Of a DNA stretch of 64,000 nucleotides, positions 47,441-56,807 are shown piece after piece. Under the pieces are notes generated by a model. It was not told the DNA's origin and ran no database searches. It saw only the letters and a program-made list of their open reading frames with translations. Made by a program: the position numbers and the translations under genes. The DNA lies in the NCBI RefSeq assembly GCF_947488515.1, contig NZ_CANKZF010000002.1:718294-782293 (forward strand), written 5' to 3'. The DNA is from an uncultured Nocardioides sp. (GTDB lineage Bacteria; Actinomycetota; Actinomycetes; Propionibacteriales; Nocardioidaceae). Numbering within the stretch: the stretch's first letter is position 1; each line of letters begins with the position of its first letter.

Positions 47441-47964
47441 AGGCGCTGGACCGGACCCGGCGCCGACCCGCCGAAGGCCTCGCGCAGGCCGGACCGCTTG
47501 CCACCGGCCTCCAGGGCGTCGGCGACCTTGCCCACCGGTCGGGCCCCGGGCCACACGTGCACGACCATGAGCGCGAGCGAGACCACCGCGCCGCCGAGGT
47601 AGGTGAGGATGCTGCCGTCGGGGAGCACGAACGCGGCGGCCACCGAGGCGATGGCCACGAACTCGGCGATGGCGAACCGCATGACCATGAGCGTCTGCCA
47701 GCGGGTGCGGGCCTGCGCGGCCGCGTCGTCGTCGGTGAGTGCCGTGGACAGGGCGGGGGTGCGGTAGCCGACGGCCTCGAGCAGCAGGTGCGCAGCGACG
47801 CCGGCCAGCACCTGCACCGCCAGCGTCACGAGCGGGACCGACTCCGGTGCGGGCAGCACCACCGACAGCGCGACGCCGATGACGACCAGGGCGCCCATCA
47901 GCGAGCCCGCCAGGATCCGGGTGGACAGCGCGAAGGGCGCGGACGTGGGCAGCGGCGTCGACAT
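47437..47964 (-). CDS. Hypothetical four-TM membrane protein
   Basis: The 175-residue product has hydrophobic segments at about 15-35, 43-62, 95-115 and 120-140, and a Gly/Arg-rich C-terminal tail. The central charged loop (DDDAAAQARTRWQ) is cytoplasmic or external. No family was recognised. TAGGCT lies 6 bases before ATG 47964, supporting the start. The last four bases overlap glpD from the other strand at a CTAG palindrome. It is probably unrelated to glpD in function. Confidence 0.75.
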   Translation of the reverse strand: MSTPLPTSAPFALSTRILAGSLMGALVVIGVALSVVLPAPESVPLVTLAVQVLAGVAAHLLLEAVGYRTPALSTALTDDDAAAQARTRWQTLMVMRFAIAEFVAIASVAAAFVLPDGSILTYLGGAVVSLALMVVHVWPGARPVGKVADALEAGGKRSGLREAFGGSAPGPVQRL

Positions 47965-47970
47965 GCGGCG

Positions 47971-47976
47971 AGCCTA
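47971..47976 (-). promoter_or_regulatory. Candidate leaderless -10 (TAGGCT) of the four-TM gene
   Basis: TAGGCT on the minus strand ends 6 bases before ATG 47964. Confidence 0.5.
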
Positions 47977-48074
47977 GACCGGGTGACCGGCGGCCGGGCG
48001 TTGGACAAAAACACCTGAGATGTCGAATGTTGGGACGAAGTGACCAACCAGTAGCAACGGCGTCGGCGGCGACC

Positions 48075-48080
48075 TACGCT
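48075..48080 (+). promoter_or_regulatory. Candidate leaderless -10 (TACGCT) of the aldehyde dehydrogenase gene
   Basis: TACGCT ends 6 bases before ATG 48087. A further in-frame start at 48027 would lie upstream of it. Confidence 0.5.
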
Positions 48081-48086
48081 GCGGGG

Positions 48087-49703
48087 ATGAGTGAGCAGAC
48101 CCCGGCGTCCGGTCCTGTCACCGACGGGCCAGCCGACCCCGAGCACGACGCCACCGCCGCCTACGGCCTCGACCGCGCGTACGTCGCCGGCCTGACGCGG
48201 CGCCTCGTCAGCACCACCGGTGAGACGGTCGCCGTCGCGTCGCCGATCGGCGGCACGCCGCTCGCGCACGTCCCCCAGTCGAGCCCGGCCGACGTGGCCG
48301 AGGCCTTCGCCCGCGCGCGCCGGGCGCAGGCGTCGTGGGCGGCCACCTCCGTCGACGACCGGGCGGCGGCGCTCCTGCGGCTGCACGACCTGCTGCTCGA
48401 CCGGCAGGAGGAGCTCATCGACCTCGTCGTGTGGGAGTCGGGCAAGGCCCGCAAGGACGCCTACCTCGAGGTCGCCCACCTCGCTCTCACCGCGCGCTAC
48501 TACGCCCGCACCGCCCACGAGCACCTCGACACCCGGCGCGTCGGCGGCATGTTCCCGGTGCTCACCCGGGCCGAGGTCAACCGCGTGCCGAAGGGTGTCG
48601 TCGGCATCATCTCGCCCTGGAACTACCCGCTCACGATGGCGCTCTGCGACGGCATCCCGGCGCTCCTGGCCGGCAACGCGGTGGTGTCCAAGCCCGACGC
48701 GCAGACCGTGCTCACCGCGCTGCTCGCCGCCCAGCTGCTCGAGGAGGCCGGCTTCCCGCCCGAGACCTGGCAGGTCGTCGCCGGCCCCGGTCCCGAGGTG
48801 GGCGGCGCGATCGTCGCGAACGCCGACTACGTCTGCTTCACCGGCTCCACCGCCACCGGCCGCATCATCGCCAAGGGGTGCGCGGAGCGGCTGATCGGCT
48901 GCTCGCTCGAGCTCGGTGGCAAGAACCCGATGCTCGTGCTCCGCGACGCCGACGTGCACCGGGCCGCCGAGGGCGCGACCCGCGCGGTCTTCTCCAACGC
49001 CGGACAGCTGTGCGTCTCGATGGAGCGCCTCTTCGTCGCCGACCAGGTCTACGACCGCTTCGTCGACGCCTTCGTCTCCCGCACGCAGGCGATGACCCTC
49101 GGAGCCAGCCAGGAGTGGCCGGTCGACGTCGGGTCGCTGATCTCGCAGGCGCAGCTCGACACCGTCACCCGCCACGTCGAGGACGCCGTCGCCAAGGGTG
49201 CCCGCGTGCTCACCGGTGGCCGGCACCGCCCCGACCTCGGGCCCTACGTGTTCGAGCCCACCATCCTCGAGGGCGTCTCGGCCGACATGGAGTGTTTCGG
49301 CAAGGAGACCTTCGGCCCGGTCGTCTCGCTCTACCGCTTCCACAGCGAGGACGAGGCGGTCGAGCGCGCGAACGACGGCACCTACGGCCTCAACGCGTCG
49401 GTGTGGACCCGAGACACCGCGCGCGGTCGGGCGCTGGCCCGCCGCATCGCGTGCGGCACGGTCAACGTCAACGAGGCCTACGGCGCCACCTTCGGCTCGC
49501 TCGGAGCGCCGATGGGCGGCATGCGCGAGTCGGGCCTCGGCCGTCGACAAGGCGCCGAGGGCATCCACCGCTACACCGAGGCGCAGTCCGTCGCCGTCCA
49601 GCGGCTGGTGCCGATCGCGCCGATGTTCGGGATGTCGGAGGAGACCAACGCGAAGGTGATGACCGGGGCGCTGCGGCTGCTCAACAAGCTGGGCCTGGCC
49701 TGA
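48087..49703 (+). CDS. Succinate-semialdehyde dehydrogenase-like aldehyde dehydrogenase
   Basis: The 538-residue NAD(P)-dependent enzyme has the family landmarks IISPWNYPLTMALCDGIPAL (cofactor site), SKPDAQT, FTGSTATGR, the general base in LELGGKNPM, and the catalytic Cys in SNAGQLCVSMERL near residue 309. The C-terminal half has GKETFGPVVSLYRF. It resembles actinobacterial succinic-semialdehyde dehydrogenases (GabD2-type), but ALDH specificity is not readable from motifs, so no gene symbol is given. It is followed after one base by a GMC flavoprotein that may supply an aldehyde or alcohol substrate. Confidence 0.9.
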   Translation: MSEQTPASGPVTDGPADPEHDATAAYGLDRAYVAGLTRRLVSTTGETVAVASPIGGTPLAHVPQSSPADVAEAFARARRAQASWAATSVDDRAAALLRLHDLLLDRQEELIDLVVWESGKARKDAYLEVAHLALTARYYARTAHEHLDTRRVGGMFPVLTRAEVNRVPKGVVGIISPWNYPLTMALCDGIPALLAGNAVVSKPDAQTVLTALLAAQLLEEAGFPPETWQVVAGPGPEVGGAIVANADYVCFTGSTATGRIIAKGCAERLIGCSLELGGKNPMLVLRDADVHRAAEGATRAVFSNAGQLCVSMERLFVADQVYDRFVDAFVSRTQAMTLGASQEWPVDVGSLISQAQLDTVTRHVEDAVAKGARVLTGGRHRPDLGPYVFEPTILEGVSADMECFGKETFGPVVSLYRFHSEDEAVERANDGTYGLNASVWTRDTARGRALARRIACGTVNVNEAYGATFGSLGAPMGGMRESGLGRRQGAEGIHRYTEAQSVAVQRLVPIAPMFGMSEETNAKVMTGALRLLNKLGLA

Positions 49704-49704
49704 C

Positions 49705-51429
49705 GTGACGGTTCCCCCCACGGTCAAGCACTACGACGTCCTCGTCATCGGCTCGGGCTTCGGCGGGTCGGTCACGGCGCTGCGGCTGACCGAGAAGGGC
49801 TACACGGTCGGCGTGCTCGAGGCCGGTGCCCGGTTCGCGGACGAGGACCTCCCCGAGCACGGTGGCGAGGTGAAGAAGTTCCTCTTCCGCCCCGAGCTGG
49901 GCATGTACGGCATCCAGCGCATCGACCTCGTGCGCGACTGCTTCATCCTCGCCGGCGCCGGCGTGGGGGGAGGCTCGCTCAACTACGCCAACACGCTCTA
50001 CGAGCCGCCGGACCCGTTCTACCGGGACCGGCAGTGGGCGCACATCACCGACTGGAAGTCCGAGCTCGAGCCCTACTACGACCAGGCCAAGCGGATGCTC
50101 GGCGTGACCGAGTACGCCAGGACGACGCCGGCGGACGTGGTCATGAAGAAGGTCGCCGACGAGATGGGAGTCGGCGACACCTTCCACCCGACCCCCGTAG
50201 GGGTCTTCTTCGGGCAGCCGGGTCAGCCCGGGGGCGAGGAGGTGGCCGACCCGTTCTTCGGCGGGGCCGGTCCCGACCGGACCACGTGCATCAACTGCGG
50301 CTCGTGCATGACCGGGTGTCGGCACAACGCCAAGAACACCCTGGTGAAGAACTACCTCCACCTCGCAGAGCAGGCCGGCGCCGTCGTGCACCCGCTCACG
50401 ACGGTCACCGACGTGCGCCCACGCACCGAAGGCGGCTACGAGGTCACCGCACGGTGGACCAAGGCGAAGCTCTCCCGCGGTCGAGCCGTCAAGACGTTCA
50501 CGGCCGACCAGGTCGTCTTCTCCGCCGCCGCGATCGGCACGCAACGGCTGCTGCACCGCCTGAAGGCGGAGGGGTCGCTGCCGCGGATCTCGGACCGCCT
50601 CGGCGTCCTGACCCGCACCAACTCCGAGGCCATCCTCTGGGCCACGGCCAACGACGACGCCGTCGACTGGACCGACGGCGTGGCGATCACCTCCAGCTTC
50701 CACCCCGACGAGCACACCCACGTCGAGCCGGTCCGCTACGGCCGCGGGCGCAACGTGATGCCACTGATGGCGACCGTGCTGGTCGACGAGGTGCTCGGTG
50801 AGAAGCGGTGGCGCACCTGGGGCAGGGAGCTGTGGCGGCAGCGCAACGGCCTGAAGGACCTCTACGCGCTGAACACCTGGTCGCGGCGCACGGTCGTCGC
50901 CCTGGTCATGCAGACCCTGGACAACTCGATCACGACGGTGTGGCGCACGCGCGGGTCGATCGGCTACATGTCCTCGACCCAGGGCCACGGCGCACCCAAC
51001 CCGACCTACATCGCGGCGGCGTACGACGCGGTCCGGCGGCTGGCCCGCATCATGGGTGCCCGGCAGGCCTACGGCTCCGTCGGCGAGCCGCTCGGGATGC
51101 CGCTGACCGCCCACTTCATCGGCGGCTGCACCATCGGCGACTCACCCGAGTCGGGGGTCGTCGACGCCTATCAGCGCGTCTACGGCCACGAGGGGCTGCA
51201 CGTCGTCGACGGGTCGGCCATCTCGGCGAACCTCGGCGTGAACCCGTCGCTCACCATCACCGCGCAGGCCGAGCGGGCGATGGCGTTCTGGCCCAACAAG
51301 GGCGAGGCCGACCCGCGGCCCGCGCTCGGCTCGACCTACCGCCGACTCGCGCCGGTGGAGCCGAAGAACCCGGCGGTGCCGGAGGCCGCGCCGGGGGCGC
51401 TGCGGCTGCCGATCGTCGGCGTCAGCTGA
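49705..51429 (+). CDS. GMC-family oxidoreductase, cholesterol-oxidase-like
   Basis: The 574-residue FAD enzyme begins with DVLVIGSGFGGSVTALRLTE (dinucleotide fold). It has AGAGVGGGSLNYANTL, a CINCGSCMTGCRHNAKNT motif (about 195-212), unusual for plain GMC enzymes and shared with the cholesterol-oxidase-like branch, and a C-terminal HFIGGCTIGDSPESGVVD followed by NPSLTITAQAERA. GTG 49705 starts one base after the aldehyde dehydrogenase stop, so they are one operon. Whether the cysteines bind a cluster is not known from sequence. Function inferred: oxidation of an alcohol to the aldehyde used by its neighbour. Confidence 0.88.
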   Translation: MTVPPTVKHYDVLVIGSGFGGSVTALRLTEKGYTVGVLEAGARFADEDLPEHGGEVKKFLFRPELGMYGIQRIDLVRDCFILAGAGVGGGSLNYANTLYEPPDPFYRDRQWAHITDWKSELEPYYDQAKRMLGVTEYARTTPADVVMKKVADEMGVGDTFHPTPVGVFFGQPGQPGGEEVADPFFGGAGPDRTTCINCGSCMTGCRHNAKNTLVKNYLHLAEQAGAVVHPLTTVTDVRPRTEGGYEVTARWTKAKLSRGRAVKTFTADQVVFSAAAIGTQRLLHRLKAEGSLPRISDRLGVLTRTNSEAILWATANDDAVDWTDGVAITSSFHPDEHTHVEPVRYGRGRNVMPLMATVLVDEVLGEKRWRTWGRELWRQRNGLKDLYALNTWSRRTVVALVMQTLDNSITTVWRTRGSIGYMSSTQGHGAPNPTYIAAAYDAVRRLARIMGARQAYGSVGEPLGMPLTAHFIGGCTIGDSPESGVVDAYQRVYGHEGLHVVDGSAISANLGVNPSLTITAQAERAMAFWPNKGEADPRPALGSTYRRLAPVEPKNPAVPEAAPGALRLPIVGVS

Positions 51430-51579
51430 TCCGGCGGACATCTCCGCAACTTGCCTGCAGTCGGGCCGTAACCACCCCTCGCAGAGGTCGTTGGGCCGGG
51501 TGAGGGGCCCGGCAGTCATGCTCCCTCCCAAGGGCCGGGTCTCTCGTCTCGGCAGCTGTTCGCAGTGGCTGGGAGCCAA

Positions 51580-51624
51580 GCCCCAGGGCTCGATCACCCT
51601 CCCTCCCCGATCGGGCCCTGGGGC
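51580..51624 (+). terminator. Long hairpin before guaA
   Basis: A 16-bp stem with one wobble position (51580-51595 with 51609-51624) encloses a 13-base pyrimidine-rich loop. It lies 151 bases after the GMC gene and 61 before guaA, and could end the upstream operon. The surrounding 255 bases (51430-51684) hold smaller GC hairpins but no gene or riboswitch that I recognise. Confidence 0.6.
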
Positions 51625-51672
51625 GTTCCCCGCCCGGTCCCGGCCCGATCCCGGCCCAGCGGCGCACGTCGA

Positions 51673-51678
51673 TAGACT
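51673..51678 (+). promoter_or_regulatory. Candidate leaderless -10 (TAGACT) of guaA
   Basis: TAGACT ends 6 bases before GTG 51685. The same hexamer precedes glmS. Confidence 0.6.
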
Positions 51679-51684
51679 CGGCGC

Positions 51685-53262
51685 GTGACGCAGCCTGGAG
51701 AGCACGACCTGGTCCTCGTCGTCGACTTCGGGGCGCAGTACGCCCAGCTGATCGCGAGGCGGGTGCGCGAGGCCCGGGTCTACTCCGAGATCGTCCCGCA
51801 CACGATGCCGGTGGCGGAGATGCTGGCCCGCAAGCCGAAGGCGATCATCCTGTCCGGCGGCCCGTCGAGCGTCTACTCCGAGGGCGCCCCGGGCATCGAC
51901 GACCACGTCTTCACGGCCGGGGTGCCGGTCTTCGGGATGTGCTACGGCTTCCAGCTGATGGCCAAGGGCCTCGGCGGCGAGGTCGCCCACACCGGCGCGC
52001 GCGAGTACGGGCGTACGCCGGTCTCCGTCTCCGAGCCGGGCACCCTCCTCGAGGGCATCCCGTCCGAGCACAAGGTCTGGATGTCGCACGGCGACTCCGT
52101 CGCACGGGCGCCCGAGGGCTTCACCGTGCTCGCCTCGACCGCGGACACCCCGGTCGCCGCGTTCGAGGACGTCGACCGCGGTCTCGCCGGCGTCCAGTGG
52201 CACCCCGAGGTGCTGCACTCCGAGCACGGCCAGAAGGTGCTCGAGCACTTCCTCCACCACATCGCCGGCGCCCGCCAGACGTGGACCATGCTCAACATCG
52301 CGGAGGAGCAGATCGAGCGCGTCCGCGAGCAGATCGGCGACAGTGGCCTGGCGATCTGCGGCCTGTCAGGTGGCGTCGACTCGGCCGTCGCCGCGGCCAT
52401 CGTGCAGCGCGCCATCGGCGACCGGCTGCACTGTGTCTTCGTCGACCACGGGCTGCTCCGCGAGGGCGAGGCCGAGCAGGTCGAGCGTGACTTCGTCGCC
52501 GCGACCGGCGTCAACCTCCACGTCTTCGACGCGCGCGAGACCTTCCTCGCAGCCCTCGCCGGTGTCACCGACCCGGAGGAGAAGCGCAAGATCATCGGTC
52601 GCGAGTTCATCCGCGCGTTCGAGGCCGCCGAGGTGCAGGTGCTCGGCGAGGCGGCCGAGCACGGCGACAAGGTCGGCTTCCTCGTGCAGGGCACGCTCTA
52701 CCCGGACGTCGTCGAGTCCGGCGGCGGCGCCGGCACCTCCAACATCAAGTCGCACCACAACGTCGGCGGCCTGCCCGAGGACCTCGAGTTCGCGCTCGTG
52801 GAGCCGCTGCGCACCCTGTTCAAGGACGAGGTCCGCCTCGTCGGCGAGCAGCTCGGCCTGCCCGCCGAGATGGTGTGGCGCCAGCCCTTCCCCGGGCCGG
52901 GTCTCGGCATCCGCATCATCGGCGAGGTCACCGCCGACCGCCTCGACATCCTGCGCCGTGCCGACGCGATCGCCCGCCAGGAGCTCACCCGCGCGGGCCT
53001 CGACCGCGACATCTGGCAGATGCCGGTCGTGCTGCTCGCCGACGTCCGCTCCGTCGGCGTCCAGGGCGACGGGCGCACCTACGGCCACCCCGTCGTGATC
53101 CGCCCGGTGACCTCCGAGGACGCGATGACCGCCGACTGGGCCCGCCTGCCCTACGACGTGATGGAGCGCATCTCCACCCGCATCACCAACGAGGTGGCCG
53201 AGGTCAACCGCGTCACCCTCGACATCACCTCCAAGCCTCCGGGCACCATCGAGTGGGAGTGA
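51685..53262 (+). CDS. guaA: GMP synthase (glutamine-hydrolysing)
   Basis: GuaA aminates XMP to GMP using glutamine and ATP. The 525-residue protein has a class I glutamine amidotransferase domain (about 1-200; nucleophile Cys86 in GMCYGFQ, His in QWHPEV). An ATP-pyrophosphatase domain follows ([23 protein letters not shown]), then a C-terminal dimerisation domain with [13 protein letters not shown] and the terminal [12 protein letters not shown] 51685 has no ribosome site. It closes the GMP branch and sits directly before the purine-degradation cluster, from which it is separated by a 218-base region. Confidence 0.98.
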   Translation: MTQPGEHDLVLVVDFGAQYAQLIARRVREARVYSEIVPHTMPVAEMLARKPKAIILSGGPSSVYSEGAPGIDDHVFTAGVPVFGMCYGFQLMAKGLGGEVAHTGAREYGRTPVSVSEPGTLLEGIPSEHKVWMSHGDSVARAPEGFTVLASTADTPVAAFEDVDRGLAGVQWHPEVLHSEHGQKVLEHFLHHIAGARQTWTMLNIAEEQIERVREQIGDSGLAICGLSGGVDSAVAAAIVQRAIGDRLHCVFVDHGLLREGEAEQVERDFVAATGVNLHVFDARETFLAALAGVTDPEEKRKIIGREFIRAFEAAEVQVLGEAAEHGDKVGFLVQGTLYPDVVESGGGAGTSNIKSHHNVGGLPEDLEFALVEPLRTLFKDEVRLVGEQLGLPAEMVWRQPFPGPGLGIRIIGEVTADRLDILRRADAIARQELTRAGLDRDIWQMPVVLLADVRSVGVQGDGRTYGHPVVIRPVTSEDAMTADWARLPYDVMERISTRITNEVAEVNRVTLDITSKPPGTIEWE

Positions 53263-53280
53263 GCCGGCCCGACTCCACGG

Positions 53281-53379
53281 TCTGCCGACCGCTACCCGCA
53301 CGCCGGCGGCGAGACGCGCGTCGCGCTCGACGTCGAGAGCTCGGAGGGCTTCGAGGTGGAGGTCGTCGTCGGCAGCTGA
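53281..53379 (+). pseudogene. Remnant of a coding sequence after guaA
   Basis: From the guaA stop an in-frame stretch of 39 codons runs to TGA 53379 without any start codon. About 32 codons from 53281 are almost all G- or C-ending, as in real genes here, and encode a plausible protein end (DRYPHAGGETRVALDV then SSEGFEVEVVVGS). It looks like the 3' tail of a deleted gene. The source family is not recognised. Confidence 0.3.
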
Positions 53380-53429
53380 CGTCCCAACGACCCACCACGG
53401 GGTGGTCGCGCGGAGCGACGCGGGGGGTC

Positions 53430-53435
53430 TAGGTT
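53430..53435 (+). promoter_or_regulatory. Candidate -10 (TAGGTT) of the sodium symporter operon
   Basis: TAGGTT lies 46 bases before GTG 53481. With a GGGAGG ribosome site this would be a normal leadered transcript. Confidence 0.45.
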
Positions 53436-53480
53436 GCTGCGTGGCCCAACTGAACCACCGCTGACCCTCGGGAGGCACGC

Positions 53481-55193
53481 GTGTCCGACACCCTGATCGA
53501 CGCAACCTGGCTGGACTACCTGCTGGTCGCGATCTACTTCGGCTTCGTGCTGGGCATCGGCGTGATGGCCCGGCGCTCGGTGTCGGACTCGATCGACTTC
53601 TTCCTCTCGGGTCGTTCACTGCCGGCGTGGGTGACGGGCCTGGCCTTCATCTCCGCCAACCTCGGTGCGGTCGAGATCATGGGCATGTCCGCCAACGGTG
53701 CGGAGATCGGGCTCCCGACGGTCCACTACTTCTGGGTCGGCGCGGTGCCCGCGATGCTGTTCCTCGGCGTCGTGATGATGCCGTTCTACTACGGCTCGAA
53801 GGTCCGCTCGGTCCCGGAGTTCATGTTCAAGCGGTTCGGCACCGGGGCCCACCTGGTCAACGCCATCAGCTTCGCCGTCGCCCAGCTGCTCATCGCCGGC
53901 GTCAACCTCGCGCTGCTCGCGGGCATCCTCCACGCGCTGCTCGGCTGGCCGATCTGGATCGCGCTCGTCGTCGCCGGCGCGATCGTGCTGTCCTACATCA
54001 CCCTCGGCGGCCTGAGCGCCGCGATCTACAACGAGGTGCTGCAGTTCTTCGTCATCGTCGCCTCGCTGCTCCCGCTGACCCTCCTCGCGCTGCACCGCGT
54101 CGGCGGCTGGGACGGCCTCAACGACAAGATCACAGCCGCGGCGAACAACGCACCGGCCTCCGCGGAGGTCGCCCCGGCGAGCCAGCAGCTCGAGTCGTGG
54201 CCCGGGCAGGCCCTGTCCGGCTTCGACTCCCCGTTCTTCTCGGTGGTCGGCATCGTCTTCGGTCTCGGGTTCGTGCTGTCCTTCGGCTACTGGACGACCA
54301 ACTTCGTCGAGGTCCAGCGGGCGATGGCCTCCAACTCGCTCTCCGCGGCCCGCAAGACGCCGATCATCGGGTCCTTCCCGAAGATGTTCATCCCCTTCAT
54401 CGTGATCATCCCGGGCATGGTCTCCGCGGTCCTGGTGCAGGAGATGATCGACCTCAAGAACGGCGGCACCCCAGCGGGCGGGGCGAGCGGCGACGGAGTG
54501 GCCTACAACGACGCCCTGCTGCTGCTGATGCGGGACGTGCTGCCCAACGGCCTGCTCGGCCTGGCGATCGCCGGTCTCCTCGCCGCCTTCATGGCCGGCA
54601 TGGCCGCCAACATCTCGGCGTTCAACACGGTCTTCTCCTACGACCTGTGGCAGCGCTACATCCGCAAGAACCACAGCGACGACTACTACCTCCGCATCGG
54701 GCGTCTCGCGACCGTCGGGGCCACGGTGATCGCGATCTTCACCGCCCAGATCGCCATGGGCTACGACAACGTCATGAACTACCTGCAGACGCTCTTCGGG
54801 TTCTTCAACGCGCCGCTGTTCGCGACCTTCATCCTCGGCATGTTCTGGAAGCGGATGACGCCGACCGCGGCGTGGGTCGGCCTCGTCGCCGGCACCGTGT
54901 CGGCGGTCGCCGTCGACCGCCTGGCGGCCGCAGGTGTCATCGACCTGCCGGGCCAGGGCGCGGCCTTCCTCGCCGCGTCCACGGCCTTCGTCGTGGACCT
55001 CGTGCTCAGCATCGTCGTCTCCCTGGTGACGAAGCCCAAGCCGGCCTCCGAGCTGAAGGGCCTGGTCTACTCCGAGACGCCGAGGAAGGACCGCATCGAT
55101 CCCGAGGAGGCGTCCTACCCGTGGTACCGCCGCACGGTCCCGCTCGCCGCCATCTCGCTCGTGATGGTCATCATCCTCAACGCCGCCTTCTGA
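53481..55193 (+). CDS. Sodium:solute symporter (SSS family)
   Basis: The 570-residue protein has about thirteen hydrophobic segments of the LeuT-like fold used by SSS carriers. Typical early motifs are FFLSGRSLPAWVTGLAFISAN and GAEIGLPTVHYFWVGAVPAM, and TM8-9 carries AFMAGMAANISAFNTVFSYD, where the sodium-binding Ser/Asn lie in relatives. A Gly-rich loop interrupts the middle (PAGGASGDGVA). GTG 53481 follows GGGAGG. It is followed by a small TM protein and then the urate-degradation genes, so urate, xanthine or allantoin is an attractive but unproven substrate; SSS members also carry sugars. Confidence 0.88.
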   Translation: MSDTLIDATWLDYLLVAIYFGFVLGIGVMARRSVSDSIDFFLSGRSLPAWVTGLAFISANLGAVEIMGMSANGAEIGLPTVHYFWVGAVPAMLFLGVVMMPFYYGSKVRSVPEFMFKRFGTGAHLVNAISFAVAQLLIAGVNLALLAGILHALLGWPIWIALVVAGAIVLSYITLGGLSAAIYNEVLQFFVIVASLLPLTLLALHRVGGWDGLNDKITAAANNAPASAEVAPASQQLESWPGQALSGFDSPFFSVVGIVFGLGFVLSFGYWTTNFVEVQRAMASNSLSAARKTPIIGSFPKMFIPFIVIIPGMVSAVLVQEMIDLKNGGTPAGGASGDGVAYNDALLLLMRDVLPNGLLGLAIAGLLAAFMAGMAANISAFNTVFSYDLWQRYIRKNHSDDYYLRIGRLATVGATVIAIFTAQIAMGYDNVMNYLQTLFGFFNAPLFATFILGMFWKRMTPTAAWVGLVAGTVSAVAVDRLAAAGVIDLPGQGAAFLAASTAFVVDLVLSIVVSLVTKPKPASELKGLVYSETPRKDRIDPEEASYPWYRRTVPLAAISLVMVIILNAAF

Positions 55194-55206
55194 GAAAGGG
55201 GCCACC

Positions 55207-55527
55207 ATGTCCGACACGTCCGGGAAGTCCGACAACGCCGCCGCTCCGCACAAGGCCGGCGCCTTCGACATCCGCAACATCATCGGCGCACTCATGGGCC
55301 TCTACGGAGTCATCCTGACGCTCGCCGGCATCTTCGCCGACCCGGAGCTGGAGAAGACCGGAGGCGTCAACGCAAACCTGTGGACCGGGCTGGCACTGAT
55401 CGTGGTCGCCGCGGTCTTCATCGGGTGGGCGCGCCTCCGGCCCATCGTCGTGCCGGAGAACTTCGACCGGCCCGACGACGACCCGACCCGCCCGGCGCCG
55501 CAGCGGAAGCGCCCCCCGGCACAGTGA
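55207..55527 (+). CDS. Small two-TM partner of the sodium symporter
   Basis: The 106-residue protein starts with a Ser/Asn/Ala-rich cytoplasmic head and has two transmembrane helices (about 24-42 and 58-78), a short loop between them and a Pro/Arg-rich tail. It lies 13 bases after the symporter, with a G-rich ribosome site. Small membrane proteins beside symporters are known in other transport operons, so an accessory subunit is a reasonable inference. No family was recognised. Confidence 0.75.
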   Translation: MSDTSGKSDNAAAPHKAGAFDIRNIIGALMGLYGVILTLAGIFADPELEKTGGVNANLWTGLALIVVAAVFIGWARLRPIVVPENFDRPDDDPTRPAPQRKRPPAQ

Positions 55528-55535
55528 CGCGGGTC

Positions 55536-55541
55536 TAGGGT
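55536..55541 (+). promoter_or_regulatory. Candidate leaderless -10 (TAGGGT) of the DUF6986 gene
   Basis: TAGGGT ends 6 bases before ATG 55548, giving the ureide operon a possible promoter of its own inside the cluster. Confidence 0.5.
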
Positions 55542-55547
55542 CTCCGC

Positions 55548-56807
55548 ATGGAGAGCCTCGACCACCTCGTCGGTGGCCTGACGAGCGAGCTCGACACGCG
55601 TCTGGCGGACGTCGACGCCCTGCTCGCGGCGCGCTACCCCGGTGAGCGTGCGGGACGCCAGCCCGTGCACACGGTGTACGTCCCGGCCGACCGCTTCCAC
55701 CCCGAGCTGGTGGGCGACCACGGTGCCGCCGCGCTCGCCGCGGTGGAGGAGCACGCCGACCGGCTGCTCGAGCTCGTCGACGACGACCGCGACCTCGTCG
55801 ACCGGGTGCGCGCCAAGCTCCGGCGCGAGCCCGTCGAGGACCTGCGCATCGACTTCGAGGACGGCTACGGCACCCGCTCCGACGAGGACGAGGACGGCGA
55901 CGTACGACGAGCAGCCGCCGGGCTGCGCGCCGCGCTCGACGCGGGGACCGCCGCGCCCTTCACCGGCATCCGGTTCAAGGGGTTCGAGGCGCCCACCCGC
56001 AGCCGCGGCCTGCGCACCCTCACGCTCTTCCTGGCCGGGCTCGTCGAGGACGGCCCGCTGCCGGAGACCTTCGTCGTCACGCTGCCCAAGGTGACCGCCG
56101 TCGACCAGGTGGAGGCACTGGTCCACGTCGCCGCGCGGCTCGAGGGCGAGCTGGGCCTCGACGAGGGTGCCCTGCGCTTCGAGATCCAGGTCGAGACGCC
56201 GCAGTCGATCCTCGGCCCGGACGGCAGCGCCCTCGTGGCCCGCATGGTCCACGCGTCCGGTGGCCGTTGCACCGGCCTGCACTACGGCACCTACGACTAC
56301 TCGGCCTTCTGTGGCATCGCCGCGGCCCACCAGAGCCTCGAGCACCCCGTCGCCGACCACGCCAAGGCGGTCATGCAGGCCGCGGCCGCCGGCACCGGCG
56401 TACGCCTCTCCGACGGCTCCACCAACGTGCTGCCGGTCGGCACGCCGGACGACGTGGCCGCCGCCTGGGCCAACCACCTGCGACTGGTCCGCCGCTCGCT
56501 GGCGCGCGGCTACTACCAGGGGTGGGACCTCCATCCGGCCCAGCTGCCGACGCGCTTCGCGGCGACGTTCGGGTTCTACCGCGACGGGCTCGTCTCCGCG
56601 GCGGGCAGGCTGCGCACCTATGTCGAGCGCCGGGACTCCGGCGTCCTCGACGAGCCGGCGACCGCACGCGCGCTCGCCGACTTCCTGCTGCGTGGGATCG
56701 ACTGCGGCGCCCTGTCGCAGACCGAGGTGACCGAGGGGACCGGGCTGGACGCCGCCCGGCTCGCCGGGCTGGCGCACCGCGCCACGGAGACAGGAGGCAG
56801 TGGCTGA
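55548..56807 (+). CDS. DUF6986 / CitE-HpcH-like lyase family protein
   Basis: The 419-residue protein resembles CitE/HpcH-type TIM-barrel lyases. It has PVEDLRIDFEDGYG (an acidic stretch like the metal-binding segment of such enzymes and of malate synthase), GIRFKGFEAPTRSRGLRT, ALRFEIQVETPQSI (the IE-T motif), and a C-terminal YYQGWDLHPAQLPTRF. I know of no assigned activity. It is the first gene of the urate-degradation operon (its stop overlaps the uricase ATG by one base), so it may act on glyoxylate or another end-product of ureide breakdown. That link is inference. Confidence 0.85.
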   Translation: MESLDHLVGGLTSELDTRLADVDALLAARYPGERAGRQPVHTVYVPADRFHPELVGDHGAAALAAVEEHADRLLELVDDDRDLVDRVRAKLRREPVEDLRIDFEDGYGTRSDEDEDGDVRRAAAGLRAALDAGTAAPFTGIRFKGFEAPTRSRGLRTLTLFLAGLVEDGPLPETFVVTLPKVTAVDQVEALVHVAARLEGELGLDEGALRFEIQVETPQSILGPDGSALVARMVHASGGRCTGLHYGTYDYSAFCGIAAAHQSLEHPVADHAKAVMQAAAAGTGVRLSDGSTNVLPVGTPDDVAAAWANHLRLVRRSLARGYYQGWDLHPAQLPTRFAATFGFYRDGLVSAAGRLRTYVERRDSGVLDEPATARALADFLLRGIDCGALSQTEVTEGTGLDAARLAGLAHRATETGGSG

